Below, piece by piece: positions 19,852-29,012 of a DNA stretch of 64,000 nucleotides (position 1 is its first letter; each line of letters begins with the position of its first letter). The stretch is taken from contig CACFIL010000003.1 of the NCBI GenBank assembly GCA_902566315.1, forward strand, positions 1 to 64,000, read 5' to 3'. This DNA is from an uncultured Pelagibacteraceae bacterium. GTDB taxonomy: Bacteria > Pseudomonadota > Alphaproteobacteria > Pelagibacterales > Pelagibacteraceae. Both the position numbers and the translations under genes were made by a program. The notes below the pieces were generated by a model, which was given only the letters and a program-made list of their open reading frames with translations, was not told the DNA's origin and searched no databases.

Positions 19852-20445
19852 ATGATTAGAGTTGGAATAATTGGCGGTATAGGTTCAGGAAAATCTTTTA
19901 TTTCAAGGCTTTTTGAATGTCCAGTATTTAATGCAGATGATGAAGTAAAATATATTTATAAAAAAAATAAGGAGTGTTTTAATAAATTAAAAAAAAAATT
20001 ACCAAAATTTATAAAATCATTTCCTATTAAAAAAAAAGAACTCATATCTTCCATAAGTTCAAATAAGAGAAACCTTAAAATTATATCTTCCGTTGTTCAC
20101 CCTTTAGTAAGAAAAAGTATGAAAAGATTTATAATAAGAAATAAGAAGAGAGAAGTTATTATTTTTGATATCCCTTTATTAATAGAAAACAAACTTAATA
20201 AAAAAAAAGATATAATTATTTTTGTTAAATCAAATAAATCCAAAGTTTTAAACAGATTAAAAAAGAGGCCGAACTTTAATAAGAAATTGCTAAAGAATCT
20301 TAAAGAAAACCAGGTTAATTTATCTAAAAAAGAAAAATTAGCTGACTATGTCATTAATAATAATTTTCCAGTAAATGTGATGAAAAAAAAAGTTAAACTA
20401 ATTAAAAAAAAAATTTTAAATGAAAGAAATAGTTCTAGATACTGA
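19852..20445 (+). CDS. coaE: Dephospho-CoA kinase
   Basis: A 197-residue CoaE, the last step of coenzyme A synthesis. Walker A is GGIGSGKS (residues 8-15), followed by the acceptor-binding DADDEVK-like segment (NADDEVK) and IFDIPLLIENK. The C-terminal half is unusually lysine-rich, including a coding run of ten A. It overlaps dnaQ by 26 bases, a long overlap even for this genome. Confidence 0.93.
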   Translation: MIRVGIIGGIGSGKSFISRLFECPVFNADDEVKYIYKKNKECFNKLKKKLPKFIKSFPIKKKELISSISSNKRNLKIISSVVHPLVRKSMKRFIIRNKKREVIIFDIPLLIENKLNKKKDIIIFVKSNKSKVLNRLKKRPNFNKKLLKNLKENQVNLSKKEKLADYVINNNFPVNVMKKKVKLIKKKILNERNSSRY

Positions 20446-21085
20446 GACAACAGGCTTATCAGTTAGAGATGGTCATAGAATTGTAGAAATTGGTTGTATA
20501 GAGTTAGATAATTTAATACCAACAAAAAATATATTCCATTTTTATTTAAACCCTGAAAGGAAAGTATCAGAGAAAGCATTTGAAGTGCATGGTTATTCTG
20601 ATGAATTTTTAGCAACCAAACAAAAATTTGCTGATATAGCAGATGATTTTATAGATTTTATTAAGGATAAGAAAATTATTATACATAATGCTGAATTTGA
20701 TATTGGTCATTTAAATAATGAATTAACTTTAATTGGAAAGCCAAAGATAAGTACTGCAAATGTTATTGATACTTTAGAATTAGCACGAAATAAATTTCCA
20801 GGATCAGGAATAAGCTTAGATGCACTTTGCAAAAGGTTTAGAATTGATAATTCAAGGAGAGAAAAACATACTGCTCTGATTGATTGTGACTTACTTGCAA
20901 AAGTTTACATAAATTTAATTGATCAAAAAGAACCTACTCTAAATCTAGTTGAAAATAGTGAAAATAATATTTTTTTGTCTAATGTTAGCGCAGATTATTA
21001 TAAAAAAGTTATTAAACCAACCGAACAAGAGCTACTGAACCATAAAGAATTTCTTAAAAAAAACTTAAAAAAAAATTATTTTTAA
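20420..21085 (+). CDS. dnaQ: DNA polymerase III epsilon subunit (3'-5' exonuclease)
   Basis: A 221-residue proofreading exonuclease of the DEDDh type. ExoI is LDTETTGL at about 5-12, ExoII is IIIHNAEFDIGHLN, and ExoIII is HTALIDCDLLAKVY. The start ATG lies inside coaE, but it is the only one that keeps the ExoI motif at the N-terminus as in the family. It ends 4 bases into the convergent secB. Confidence 0.95.
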   Translation: MKEIVLDTETTGLSVRDGHRIVEIGCIELDNLIPTKNIFHFYLNPERKVSEKAFEVHGYSDEFLATKQKFADIADDFIDFIKDKKIIIHNAEFDIGHLNNELTLIGKPKISTANVIDTLELARNKFPGSGISLDALCKRFRIDNSRREKHTALIDCDLLAKVYINLIDQKEPTLNLVENSENNIFLSNVSADYYKKVIKPTEQELLNHKEFLKKNLKKNYF

Positions 21086-21504
21086 TTTTGTCTTGCTTTA
21101 TATAATTCCTCAAAATCAATCTTTTTTCCAAATTTTAAATCAGGAAGTCCTGAATTTCTAAGTATATTTAAAAATTTTTTCTCTAAATCAGGATAAATCT
21201 CTGTCTGTAAATCACACAAAATTATTTTTTCTAATTCTTCTTTTTTAATCTTTAAGTCTAATATATTTATCACTGTAGCATATTTGATTTGAAAAAAACC
21301 CTGGGCTTTTTTTTTACTTGGATTTGAATAGGTTAAAGTGGTTAAAACTTCTATCATCTTTCTTTTTGATGGTTTAGTATTTATTTCAACTCCCATTCGA
21401 TATTCAGGAGTTGTATTTCTAATTGTTATGAGGCTTTCTGGACTTGGTATTTCAATTGATAAATCTTGGATGTAACTTATTATTATTTTGTATCTATTTT
21501 CCAT
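21082..21504 (-). CDS. secB: Protein-export chaperone SecB
   Basis: A 140-residue protein matching SecB in size and pattern: YIQDLSIEIPSPES near the N-terminus corresponds to the conserved Y-x-K-D-x-S-F-E-N-P segment, and the second half has strand patterns leading to LPDLKFGKKIDFEELY, which resembles the common P-x-D-F-x-x-L-Y end. SecB keeps preproteins unfolded for SecA. The conserved neighbours dnaQ, fxsA and the Tim44-like gene support it, as this order is common in alphaproteobacteria. It overlaps fxsA by 11 bases. Confidence 0.85.
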   Translation of the reverse strand: MENRYKIIISYIQDLSIEIPSPESLITIRNTTPEYRMGVEINTKPSKRKMIEVLTTLTYSNPSKKKAQGFFQIKYATVINILDLKIKKEELEKIILCDLQTEIYPDLEKKFLNILRNSGLPDLKFGKKIDFEELYKARQN

Positions 21505-21919
21505 CTTTATCCTCTATATCTTCATACTCACCCTCAATATAATTTTTTTTTCCGGTATTACTTTTGTTTTTTGAATACTTTTTAGAATACTTACTTAAAA
21601 TAAACTTTCTTGTAACTGGAAAAATTAATAGAATTCCTATTATGTCAGTAGCAAATCCAGGCAATATTAATAGCAGAGCTGCAAATGCTATTGCAGTACC
21701 AGAGACTATTTCATAAAGAGGAAGCTCATTTTTGACTAATTGAGCCATTCCTGAGCGTAGAGTATTAAAACCCTCGTATCTTGCATACCAAATACCTACA
21801 ATAGCAGTTAAAAGTATTAGCAAAATTGTATTCAAGGCTCCTATTTGAGAGCCAACCTTTATTAATAGATAGATTTCTATCAGAGGTATCCCTAAAATTA
21901 TAATTAAAGCTGTGTTCAT
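21494..21919 (-). CDS. fxsA: FxsA-family inner-membrane protein
   Basis: A 141-residue membrane protein with about three helices. The FxsA signature PLIEIYLLIKVGSQIGALNT lies near the N-terminus, followed by TAIVGIWYARYEGF and LLILPGFATDIIGILLIFP. The C-terminus is charged (KNKSNTGKKNYIEGEYEDIED). In E. coli FxsA limits phage exclusion by F plasmids, but its cellular role is unknown. Divergent from the Tim44-like gene, it precedes secB on the minus strand. Confidence 0.88.
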   Translation of the reverse strand: MNTALIIILGIPLIEIYLLIKVGSQIGALNTILLILLTAIVGIWYARYEGFNTLRSGMAQLVKNELPLYEIVSGTAIAFAALLLILPGFATDIIGILLIFPVTRKFILSKYSKKYSKNKSNTGKKNYIEGEYEDIEDKDGK

Positions 21920-21977
21920 TTGTCTATAATGTAAATTGCAGGTTGAAATTAATCAACATAGTAAATATTATTAGTAT

Positions 21978-22568
21978 ATGAGTTATAGCTTCGAGTACAT
22001 CGATATAATATTATTAGCAATGATAGCAGGTTTCATTTTCCTAAGATTAAGAGGAATTTTAGGAAAAAAGACTGGTTTTGAGGAAAATATTAATTCAAGT
22101 TTCCCTCACGAAGAAGTTCCCGAAACTAAAGCTTCACCTAATTTAAACGCTGACACTTTTGATGATGCAGCAAAAAAAAATTTCTTGAATGGTGCAAAAA
22201 TAGCTTATGAAAGTATTATTACAAATTTTTCAAAAGGAGATTTAAAATCAATAAAAAATCTTTTAGCGAAAAATGTCTATGATCAATTTGAAGAAGCTGT
22301 AAAAGATAAAAAATCAAGAAATGTAACTTCTGAAACTACATTTATTGGTATCAATTCTGCAGAAATAAAAGAGCATAGCCAAAATAAAAATATGCTTGAA
22401 GTAAGTGTTGAATTTGTAAGCGAAATTATATCTTGCATTAAAGATAAAGATAATAAAGTTATTTCAGGTGATGCTCAAAAAATTAAAAAAGTCTTAGATA
22501 CCTGGAAATTTACTAAGGATAGTACCTCAAAAAACCCTAACTGGCTAATAGTAGATACACAGGCTTAG
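21978..22568 (+). CDS. Tim44/TimA-like domain membrane protein
   Basis: A 196-residue protein with an N-terminal membrane anchor (residues about 8-26, IDIILLAMIAGFIFLRLRG), a linker, and a Tim44-like domain from about 60 on (FLNGAKIAYESIITNFSKGD and KNLLAKNVYDQFEEAV, ending NWLIVDTQA). The family, called TimA in alphaproteobacteria, is related to mitochondrial Tim44 and is thought to act in envelope protein handling. It lies divergent from fxsA and abuts the Smr gene. In many relatives a lytic transglycosylase gene (mltA) sits between the two; it is absent here. Confidence 0.87.
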   Translation: MSYSFEYIDIILLAMIAGFIFLRLRGILGKKTGFEENINSSFPHEEVPETKASPNLNADTFDDAAKKNFLNGAKIAYESIITNFSKGDLKSIKNLLAKNVYDQFEEAVKDKKSRNVTSETTFIGINSAEIKEHSQNKNMLEVSVEFVSEIISCIKDKDNKVISGDAQKIKKVLDTWKFTKDSTSKNPNWLIVDTQA

Positions 22569-22985
22569 TTGAATAAAAAATTATCAGATAAAGATAAACA
22601 AGATTGGCAAGAGTTTTTAAATAGTACTGATAAGTTAGAAAATAAAGATCAAAAATTATCTGCAGTACCTAAAAGATATATCGAAAGATCAATTGATTTG
22701 CATGGTTATACTTTAGAGGAAGCAAATCAAAAGATGACTTCTTTTATAGAGGAATGTTTTACTAATGAAGTTACCAAAATTAATGTCATTACAGGAAAGG
22801 GTCTAAGATCAAAAAATTTAGATGACCCATATCAATCAAATAATTTAAGTATACTAAAGTTCTCAGTGCCTTATTTTATAAAAAGTAATAATCAATTGAT
22901 GAGTAAAATTATTAGTATTGATTTTGAAGCTGTTGAAAATCCATCTCTTGGAAATTTTGATATTCTTTTAAGAAAAAAAAAATAA
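22569..22985 (+). CDS. Smr-domain protein
   Basis: A 138-residue protein with a C-terminal Smr domain: IDLHGYTLEEANQKMTSFIE around 42-61, then NVITGKGLRSK. Small stand-alone Smr proteins are thought to be nucleases acting on structured nucleic acids or mRNA of stalled ribosomes. The start is a TTG at 22569 directly after the stop codon of the Tim44-like gene; no ATG lies nearby upstream of the domain. The 3' end contains a run of ten A. Confidence 0.85.
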   Translation: MNKKLSDKDKQDWQEFLNSTDKLENKDQKLSAVPKRYIERSIDLHGYTLEEANQKMTSFIEECFTNEVTKINVITGKGLRSKNLDDPYQSNNLSILKFSVPYFIKSNNQLMSKIISIDFEAVENPSLGNFDILLRKKK

Positions 22986-22988
22986 TAA

Positions 22989-24359
22989 TTATAAAATAAA
23001 TTTTGAAAGATCTGCGTCCTTAACAAGTTCACCAATATTTTTCTTAATATAATCTGAATCTATGCTGATTTTTTCACCAGCTCTATCTGTTGCTGTAAAG
23101 CTAATTTCATCTAAAACTCTTTCAATTATAGTATGTAGTCTCCTAGCGCCAATATTTTCAACTGTTGTGTTTACTTCACTTGCAATTGTTGCAATCGTAT
23201 CAATTCCATCTTCAGTAAATTCTAAATCAACGTTTTCGGTTTTAAGTAAAGCTTTGTATTGTTTAATTAAACTATTGTCTGGCTCTTTTAAAATTCTCTT
23301 AAAATCCTCACTATTCAACGCATCTAGCTCAACTCTTATCGGCAATCTTCCTTGAAGCTCAGGTAAAAGATCTGATGGTTTTGCTAACTGAAAAGCTCCT
23401 GAAGCTATAAATAATATATGATCAGTTTTTATTGGACCATATTTAGTACTCACTGTTGTGCCTTCTATTAATGGAAGTAAGTCTCTTTGAACACCTTCTC
23501 TTGAAACATCTCCGCCAACTCTATCAGTTCTTGCTGAAATCTTATCTATTTCATCTAAAAATACTATTCCATTATTTTCAGTCGTATTTTTTGCTGATTT
23601 AATGATTTTGTCTTGTTCTATTAATTTGTCTGCTTCTTCATTAAGTAAAATTTCATGAGACTCTTTTACTGACATTTTCTTCTTCTTAGCTTTCTGGCCC
23701 ATAGATTTACCGAGCATGTCTGAAATATTAATCATACCAACATTAGCTCCAGGCATTCCCGGGATTTCAAATGATGGCATTCCACCACCACTTTCAGTAA
23801 CAGCAATCTCTATTTCATTTTCATCTAAATCACCATCTCTTAATCTTTTTCTAAAACTTTCCCTTGTAGCAACACTTGCTTTATTTCCAACAATTGCATC
23901 AAGAACTCTATCCTCTGCTAATTTTTGTGCTTTTGCGTGAACTTCTTTTCTTTTTTTTACTTTCTCCATTGCAATAGCAATTTCTAAAAGATCTCTAATA
24001 ATTTGTTCTACGTCTCTTCCAACATAACCTACTTCAGTAAATCTTGTAGCCTCAACTTTTACAAAGGGTGCCTCAGCTAATTTTGATAATCTTCTAGATA
24101 TTTCTGTTTTACCAACACCTGTTGGTCCCATCATCAAAATGTTTTTTGGAAGCACTTCATCTTTCATATCACCTTCTAAAGCTTGCCTTCTCCATCTATT
24201 TCTTAAAGCAATAGCAACAGCTCTTTTTGCATTATTTTGTCCAACGACAAATCTGTCTAATTCAGAAACAATTTCTCTTGGAGATAATGAATTTTGAATA
24301 TTATTTTTTTCTTTTTTTACTTTAGCGTTTGGTAGAGTTGTGACGTTTGATTTTTCCAT
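22989..24359 (-). CDS. hslU: ATP-dependent protease ATPase subunit HslU
   Basis: A 456-residue AAA+ unfoldase with [16 protein letters not shown], Walker A GPTGVGKT at about 78-85, Walker [11 protein letters not shown], and a glycine-rich tail region. It ends in ADLSKFIL, the family C-terminus that docks into HslV. About 20 extra residues precede the usual start; [10 protein letters not shown] is retained because no internal ATG fits better. It lies one base after hslV. Confidence 0.97.
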   Translation of the reverse strand: MEKSNVTTLPNAKVKKEKNNIQNSLSPREIVSELDRFVVGQNNAKRAVAIALRNRWRRQALEGDMKDEVLPKNILMMGPTGVGKTEISRRLSKLAEAPFVKVEATRFTEVGYVGRDVEQIIRDLLEIAIAMEKVKKRKEVHAKAQKLAEDRVLDAIVGNKASVATRESFRKRLRDGDLDENEIEIAVTESGGGMPSFEIPGMPGANVGMINISDMLGKSMGQKAKKKKMSVKESHEILLNEEADKLIEQDKIIKSAKNTTENNGIVFLDEIDKISARTDRVGGDVSREGVQRDLLPLIEGTTVSTKYGPIKTDHILFIASGAFQLAKPSDLLPELQGRLPIRVELDALNSEDFKRILKEPDNSLIKQYKALLKTENVDLEFTEDGIDTIATIASEVNTTVENIGARRLHTIIERVLDEISFTATDRAGEKISIDSDYIKKNIGELVKDADLSKFIL

Positions 24360-24360
24360 T

Positions 24361-24876
24361 TTAAATTTTCTCTACATTTAAATTATCATTTGTGAACACG
24401 CATATTTCAGAAGCAACTTTAATTGCTTTTTTTGCAATTTCTTCTGCCGACAAATCTGTATCCATTAATACTTTTGCTGAGGCTAGTGCATAATTTCCCC
24501 CAGATCCAATTCCAATTACATCACCTTCAGGCTCTAAAACATCACCAGTTCCCGAGATAATAAAACTATTTTCTTTGTCACCAACTGCCATTAAAGCTTC
24601 TAATCTTCTTAAATATTTATCTGTTCGCCAATCTTTAGCTAATTCAACAGCTGCTCTAGCTAGATTTCCAGCGTGTTTTTCTAACTTAGACTCTAATCTT
24701 TCAAATAATGTTAAGGCATCTGCAGTAGAACCAGCAAATCCTGCGATCACATTTCTTTTCTCAATCTTACGAACTTTGTTTGCAGTTTTCTTAATTACTG
24801 TATTTCCCATACTAACTTGGCCATCTCCTGCAACTACTACTTCACTGTTTTTTCTCACTAATACTATTGTTGTCAT
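24361..24876 (-). CDS. hslV: ATP-dependent protease peptidase subunit HslV
   Basis: A 171-residue proteasome-like threonine peptidase; Thr2 of MTTIVLVRK is the catalytic nucleophile after methionine removal, and [12 protein letters not shown] follows. It assembles as a double hexamer capped by HslU. It is divergent from hisB with a 91-base gap. A sigma-32-like promoter ends so close to the ATG that the mRNA would be leaderless or nearly so. Confidence 0.97.
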   Translation of the reverse strand: MTTIVLVRKNSEVVVAGDGQVSMGNTVIKKTANKVRKIEKRNVIAGFAGSTADALTLFERLESKLEKHAGNLARAAVELAKDWRTDKYLRRLEALMAVGDKENSFIISGTGDVLEPEGDVIGIGSGGNYALASAKVLMDTDLSAEEIAKKAIKVASEICVFTNDNLNVEKI

Positions 24877-24881
24877 GAAAT

Positions 24882-24911
24882 ATAGATGGATACTAAATCT
24901 AATAGTTCAAG
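24882..24911 (-). promoter_or_regulatory. Possible sigma-32 (RpoH) promoter for hslVU
   Basis: Reading on the minus strand, CTTGAA (24911-24906) is followed after 16 bases by CCATCTAT (24889-24882), resembling the heat-shock consensus CTTGAA-N-CCCCATNT with the first two C absent. hslVU is a classical heat-shock operon. Transcription would begin at or within a base or two of the HslV start codon. Confidence 0.35.
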
Positions 24912-24927
24912 ACCAAGGCTAGAATTA

Positions 24928-24956
24928 TTGCCATAATTGAATAATAGATATATACA
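24928..24956 (+). promoter_or_regulatory. Predicted promoter of the his operon
   Basis: TTGCCA (24928-24933) and TATACA (24951-24956) are spaced by 17 bases; the matches to the sigma-70 hexamers are 5/6 and 4/6. The start of transcription would be near 24963, giving a leader of about five bases before the hisB ATG, too short for a His leader peptide or attenuator. Confidence 0.5.
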
Positions 24957-24967
24957 TTTTTCAAACT

Positions 24968-25558
24968 ATGAAACGTAAAGCCAAAATAAGTAGAAAAACA
25001 AAAGAGACTAACATCAGTGTTGATTTAAACATTGATGGTAAGGGTAAGTACAAAGTTGACACAGGCATAGGATTTTTAGATCACATGCTTGAGCAATTAT
25101 CGAAACACTCTTCGATGGATATGAATATTAAAGCTAAAGGTGATACGCACATTGATCTTCACCACACAACTGAAGATACAGGAATTGCAATTGGTGAATG
25201 TTTAAAAAAAGCATCTAAAAAATTTGTTGGTATAAAAAGATACGCTCATGCAATGATACCAATGGATGAAACATTAACTAGAGTTGCAATTGATGTATCA
25301 AACAGACCTTATTTAATTTGGAAAGTAAAATTGAAAGTAGAAAAATTAGGTGAGATGGATACAGAATTATTTAAAGAATGGTTCCAAGCTTTTTCACAAG
25401 CTGCAGGAATTACTTTGCATGTTGAAAATATTTATGGCGATAACAGCCACCACATAATAGAGTCTTGCTTTAAAGGATTGGCGCGATCATTAAGAGCTGC
25501 TTTAGAAATGGATCCAAGAAATAAAACTACAATACCTTCTACAAAAGGTTCTTTATAA
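24968..25558 (+). CDS. hisB: Imidazoleglycerol-phosphate dehydratase
   Basis: A 196-residue monofunctional HisB. The metal-binding motifs [10 protein letters not shown] and [10 protein letters not shown], and the C-terminal [18 protein letters not shown], are intact. It converts imidazole glycerol phosphate to imidazole acetol phosphate in histidine synthesis. It is the first gene of the his run and is divergent from hslV, the usual alphaproteobacterial arrangement. Confidence 0.97.
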   Translation: MKRKAKISRKTKETNISVDLNIDGKGKYKVDTGIGFLDHMLEQLSKHSSMDMNIKAKGDTHIDLHHTTEDTGIAIGECLKKASKKFVGIKRYAHAMIPMDETLTRVAIDVSNRPYLIWKVKLKVEKLGEMDTELFKEWFQAFSQAAGITLHVENIYGDNSHHIIESCFKGLARSLRAALEMDPRNKTTIPSTKGSL

Positions 25559-25563
25559 ATTTA

Positions 25564-26190
25564 ATGAATGTCACAATTGTTGACTACAATTCAGGCAATA
25601 TAAGTTCTGTAATAAATTCGTTTAAAGAAGTTGCAAAAGATAAAGTAAATATTGCAGTAACATCTAATCTTGAAACAATTAAAACTAGTGATAAAATTGT
25701 ACTACCTGGGCAAGGATCTTTTAAAAGCTGCATTGATGGGCTTAATAGTATTGAGGGTTTGACAGATACTCTTTATGAGTTTGCATTGGAAAGTAAAAAA
25801 CCACTACTTGGAATTTGTGTTGGACTTCAAATGTTTGCAGATGTTGGTTATGAGGAAGTTGAGACTAAAGGTTTAGGTTGGATTTCAGGAAAAGTGTCGA
25901 AAATTGATAATCAAGGCGGTAAATTTAAGCTTCCACACATTGGTTGGAATGAAATTAATATTAAGAGAGAAAGTAAGATTTTTAAAGGCATAGAAAATAA
26001 TTCTCACATGTACTTCGTTCACAGTTATGAATTTGTACCTGAGGATAAATCTGTAATTTTAGCAACAACTGATTACTCATCTAACGTTGTTTGTGCTGCT
26101 GAAAAAGAAAACATATTTGGCACTCAATTTCACCCTGAAAAAAGTGATAAAATGGGGTTAAAAATAATCGATAATTTTATAAATTTATAA
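25564..26190 (+). CDS. hisH: Imidazole glycerol phosphate synthase, glutaminase subunit
   Basis: A 208-residue class I glutamine amidotransferase with the nucleophile in LGICVGLQMF and the His-Glu pair in GTQFHPEKS. It supplies ammonia to HisF. It is separated from hisA in this operon by one foreign-looking gene (26193-27263). Confidence 0.97.
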   Translation: MNVTIVDYNSGNISSVINSFKEVAKDKVNIAVTSNLETIKTSDKIVLPGQGSFKSCIDGLNSIEGLTDTLYEFALESKKPLLGICVGLQMFADVGYEEVETKGLGWISGKVSKIDNQGGKFKLPHIGWNEINIKRESKIFKGIENNSHMYFVHSYEFVPEDKSVILATTDYSSNVVCAAEKENIFGTQFHPEKSDKMGLKIIDNFINL

Positions 26191-26192
26191 GA

Positions 26193-27263
26193 ATGAAAAT
26201 TTTTTATTTGATATTTTTTATTATGCTATTTTCTCAAGCTGCTAATGCTAATAAAAAAGATATAACAAACATAAATTTTAAGTCATCAGTTGCTAAAGGC
26301 AAAATAGGAAAATCATATGAAATAGTAAAAGTTGGTTCTGGAGAACCTGTTATAGGTAAAAGCGCTTATAAATTTGTTGCAATTCCATTCGACTGCGGAA
26401 GAGATGATAAGCATACCGATTGTGGAGAAATTGTTTTGTATAAGGAAAATAGATATCGATCCAAAGGCGATAGAGTTCGAAGTGAGCTAAGTTCTCATGA
26501 CAACACTTTCAAAGGTGAACGATGGTTAACATTAAGTATTTACTTGCCAGAAGATTATAAAACCATATCTCCTACTGTTACTTCATTTTATCAAATTTAC
26601 GAAAAACATGGTGGTCCTGCTTTCAAAATCGAGGATTTTTATGGAATAATGGTAGGTAGCATAATGCATTCAGGTAAATTAATTGCTAAAACTAAATTAT
26701 TAGAGATTGATAATATGAAAGGTAAATGGACACACATAGTTATGCACAATAATTATTCAAAAAAAAAGGATAAAGGATTCTATAACATTTGGGTTAATTC
26801 AAAATATAAAGCCTCATTCAATGGACAAACATATGGCAGTTCAACAACTAAAGGATTATATGTTAAGGCTGGGATTTATCAAACTTATTTAAGTAGATAT
26901 CTAAAAAAGATTGGTATGAATCCTAAATGGAAAAAAGGTCAAGCAGCTGGAGATTTTCCAACTCAAATTATTTATATGGATAATATTTTCAAATCTAGAT
27001 CTAAAGAAAAATTAAAAAAAAATATAGCAAAGGTTTATAAAGATTTAGAGATACCCAAAGGTTTTGATCTAGACAATTTAGAACACAAAGTACTAAATGA
27101 AAATTCAGGAAAATATTTTGCTATTGTATTTTCAAAATCAGATCCATCAGTAGAATTTATTGCTTATGATATAAATAAAAGTAAAGCAAATATTAAAGCA
27201 ATGAAAAAATGTTTTGAAAAATATGATGATTGTACAATCGGATCTTCTTACAAGTTAAATTAA
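26193..27263 (+). CDS. Secreted polysaccharide-lyase-like protein (heparin lyase I / PF14099 type)
   Basis: A 356-residue protein with a signal peptide (MKIFYLIFFIMLFSQAANA). The stretch SKGDRVRSELSSHDNTFKGE, then RWLTLSIYLPEDY, matches the start of the Polysacc_lyase jelly-roll family; later come GKWTHIVMHNNYS and FYNIWVNSKYKASF, as in that fold, and AGIYQTYLSRY with a D-rich end. Related proteins cleave acidic polysaccharides by beta-elimination; the substrate cannot be stated. It sits between hisH (2 bases) and hisA (1 base), so it is co-transcribed with histidine synthesis, an unexpected partner. The last 60 residues, after the lyase-like part, are unassigned. Confidence 0.75.
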   Translation: MKIFYLIFFIMLFSQAANANKKDITNINFKSSVAKGKIGKSYEIVKVGSGEPVIGKSAYKFVAIPFDCGRDDKHTDCGEIVLYKENRYRSKGDRVRSELSSHDNTFKGERWLTLSIYLPEDYKTISPTVTSFYQIYEKHGGPAFKIEDFYGIMVGSIMHSGKLIAKTKLLEIDNMKGKWTHIVMHNNYSKKKDKGFYNIWVNSKYKASFNGQTYGSSTTKGLYVKAGIYQTYLSRYLKKIGMNPKWKKGQAAGDFPTQIIYMDNIFKSRSKEKLKKNIAKVYKDLEIPKGFDLDNLEHKVLNENSGKYFAIVFSKSDPSVEFIAYDINKSKANIKAMKKCFEKYDDCTIGSSYKLN

Positions 27264-27264
27264 A

Positions 27265-27990
27265 GTGAAAATATTTCCAGCAATAGACATTAAAGACAAG
27301 AAGTGCGTGAGGTTAGTTAAAGGAGACTTTGATAATAAAACTGAATATGAAATGTCGCCAGTTGAACAAGCTGGAAGATATAAAGACCATGGATTTAAAA
27401 ATTTACACATAGTTGATTTGGATGGAGCTTTAACCGGAAAGACTGTAAACATTGAAATTATTGAGGAAATTGTAGGTAAATTCGATCTTAAAATTGAAAT
27501 AGGTGGAGGCGTAAGAAATTTTGAAAGTATTCAAAAGTATGTTGATGCAGGAGTTGAGAAAGTAATTTTAGGAAGCGCTGCAATCAAAGATAAAAATTTT
27601 TTAAAAGAAGCATGTGAAAAATTTCCAGGTAAAATTGCTTTAGGTCTAGATGCTAAAAATGGTTATTTATCTGTATCTGGATGGAAAGAAAATTCTAATT
27701 TAAAGACTTTGGATTTTTTAAAAGAAGCAAATGATTATGGAGCTACGAGATTGATTTATACAGATATAAATAGAGATGGAATGAAGTTAAGCCCAAACTT
27801 TCAAGAAACAGAGAATGTGGCTAATATTTCAAACTGTCCAGTAATTATATCTGGAGGTGTTTCATCAATAGATGATATTAAAAAGGCTAAAGAATTAGGA
27901 AATAAAAATATTGAAGGAATTATTGTTGGTAAAGCTATATACGATGGTGATATTAAATTAGATGAACTTTCAAAAGAAATAGATGCTTAA
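27265..27990 (+). CDS. hisA: Phosphoribosylformimino-5-aminoimidazole carboxamide ribotide isomerase
   Basis: A 241-residue TIM-barrel HisA with the catalytic [19 protein letters not shown] start, EIGGGVRNF and YTDINRDGM in the second half, and the phosphate loop SGGVSS. Translation begins at a GTG one base after the preceding stop codon. The end overlaps hisF by 8 bases. Confidence 0.96.
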   Translation: MKIFPAIDIKDKKCVRLVKGDFDNKTEYEMSPVEQAGRYKDHGFKNLHIVDLDGALTGKTVNIEIIEEIVGKFDLKIEIGGGVRNFESIQKYVDAGVEKVILGSAAIKDKNFLKEACEKFPGKIALGLDAKNGYLSVSGWKENSNLKTLDFLKEANDYGATRLIYTDINRDGMKLSPNFQETENVANISNCPVIISGGVSSIDDIKKAKELGNKNIEGIIVGKAIYDGDIKLDELSKEIDA

Positions 27991-28738
27991 AAATAGAATT
28001 ATACCCTGTTTAGATGTTAAAAATGGAAGAGTTGTAAAAGGTATAAACTTTGTTGATTTACAAGATGCAGGAGACCCAGTAGAGCAAGCTAAAATTTATA
28101 GCGATGGTGGTGCAGATGAAATTTGTTTCTTAGATATCACTGCTTCAAATGAAAAGAGGGATACCATTTATGAAGTAGTTAAAGATACTTCTAAAAAATG
28201 TTTTGTACCTTTAACTGTTGGTGGTGGTGTTAGAAGTGTAGAAGATATTAGTAAACTTTTAAACTGCGGGGCTGATAAAGTTTCAATTAATACAGCCGCA
28301 GTACAAAATGCTGATGTTGTAGTTCAAAGTTCAAAAAAATTTGGATCTCAATGTATAGTCGTTGCAATTGATGCTAAAAAAAATGGAGATAAATGGGAAG
28401 TTTTTACCCACGGAGGTAGAAATAACACTGGAATTGATGCTTTAGAATTTGCAAAAAAGATGGAAGGGAGTGGAGCAGGCGAGTTGCTAGTCACCTCAAT
28501 GGATAGAGATGGTACTCAGGTAGGCTATGACATAGATTTGATGTCTAAAATTTCATCTATGGTAAACATACCCACAATAGCATCAGGAGGAGTTGGAGAT
28601 CTTGACCACTTAGTCGATGGTATCAAATTAGGCAATGCTAGTGCGGTTTTAGCAGCTTCTATATTTCACTACGGTAAATATTCTGTCAAAGAAGCCAAAG
28701 AATATTTGGACTCAAAAGGAATACCTGTTAGGATTTGA
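27983..28738 (+). CDS. hisF: Imidazole glycerol phosphate synthase, cyclase subunit
   Basis: A 251-residue TIM barrel with [15 protein letters not shown], the catalytic Asp in [19 protein letters not shown] and [12 protein letters not shown], all diagnostic of HisF. It forms the synthase with HisH and makes imidazole glycerol phosphate and AICAR; AICAR is recycled by PurH, encoded at 43317-44861. Confidence 0.97.
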   Translation: MLKNRIIPCLDVKNGRVVKGINFVDLQDAGDPVEQAKIYSDGGADEICFLDITASNEKRDTIYEVVKDTSKKCFVPLTVGGGVRSVEDISKLLNCGADKVSINTAAVQNADVVVQSSKKFGSQCIVVAIDAKKNGDKWEVFTHGGRNNTGIDALEFAKKMEGSGAGELLVTSMDRDGTQVGYDIDLMSKISSMVNIPTIASGGVGDLDHLVDGIKLGNASAVLAASIFHYGKYSVKEAKEYLDSKGIPVRI

Positions 28739-28739
28739 G

Positions 28740-29012
28740 ATGCTTAATACCCTTGAGAGCCTATTTAAACTTGCAAGAGAAAGAAAATCTTCACCAGTTG
28801 ATGGATCGTATACCAATAAACTTTTGAGTGATAAATCTTTGAGTAAAGCAAAAGTTTTAGAAGAAATAAATGAATTGATAGAGGCAGTAGAAGAAGATAC
28901 AAATAAAATTCATGAGGCTGCAGATGTGTTTTATCATCTAGCCATGTACCTTGAAGCAAACAATATTAAAATTGAAGATGTAATGAGCGAATTAGATAAA
29001 AGAAAAAAATGA
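28740..29012 (+). CDS. hisE: Phosphoribosyl-ATP pyrophosphatase
   Basis: A 90-residue stand-alone HisE of the MazG-like all-alpha fold. The metal-binding E-x-x-E and D segments appear as EEINELIEAVEED and HEAADVFYHLAMYL. It follows hisF after one base and overlaps the malyl-CoA lyase gene by 4 bases. hisG, hisI, hisC and hisD are not in this window. Confidence 0.95.
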   Translation: MLNTLESLFKLARERKSSPVDGSYTNKLLSDKSLSKAKVLEEINELIEAVEEDTNKIHEAADVFYHLAMYLEANNIKIEDVMSELDKRKK

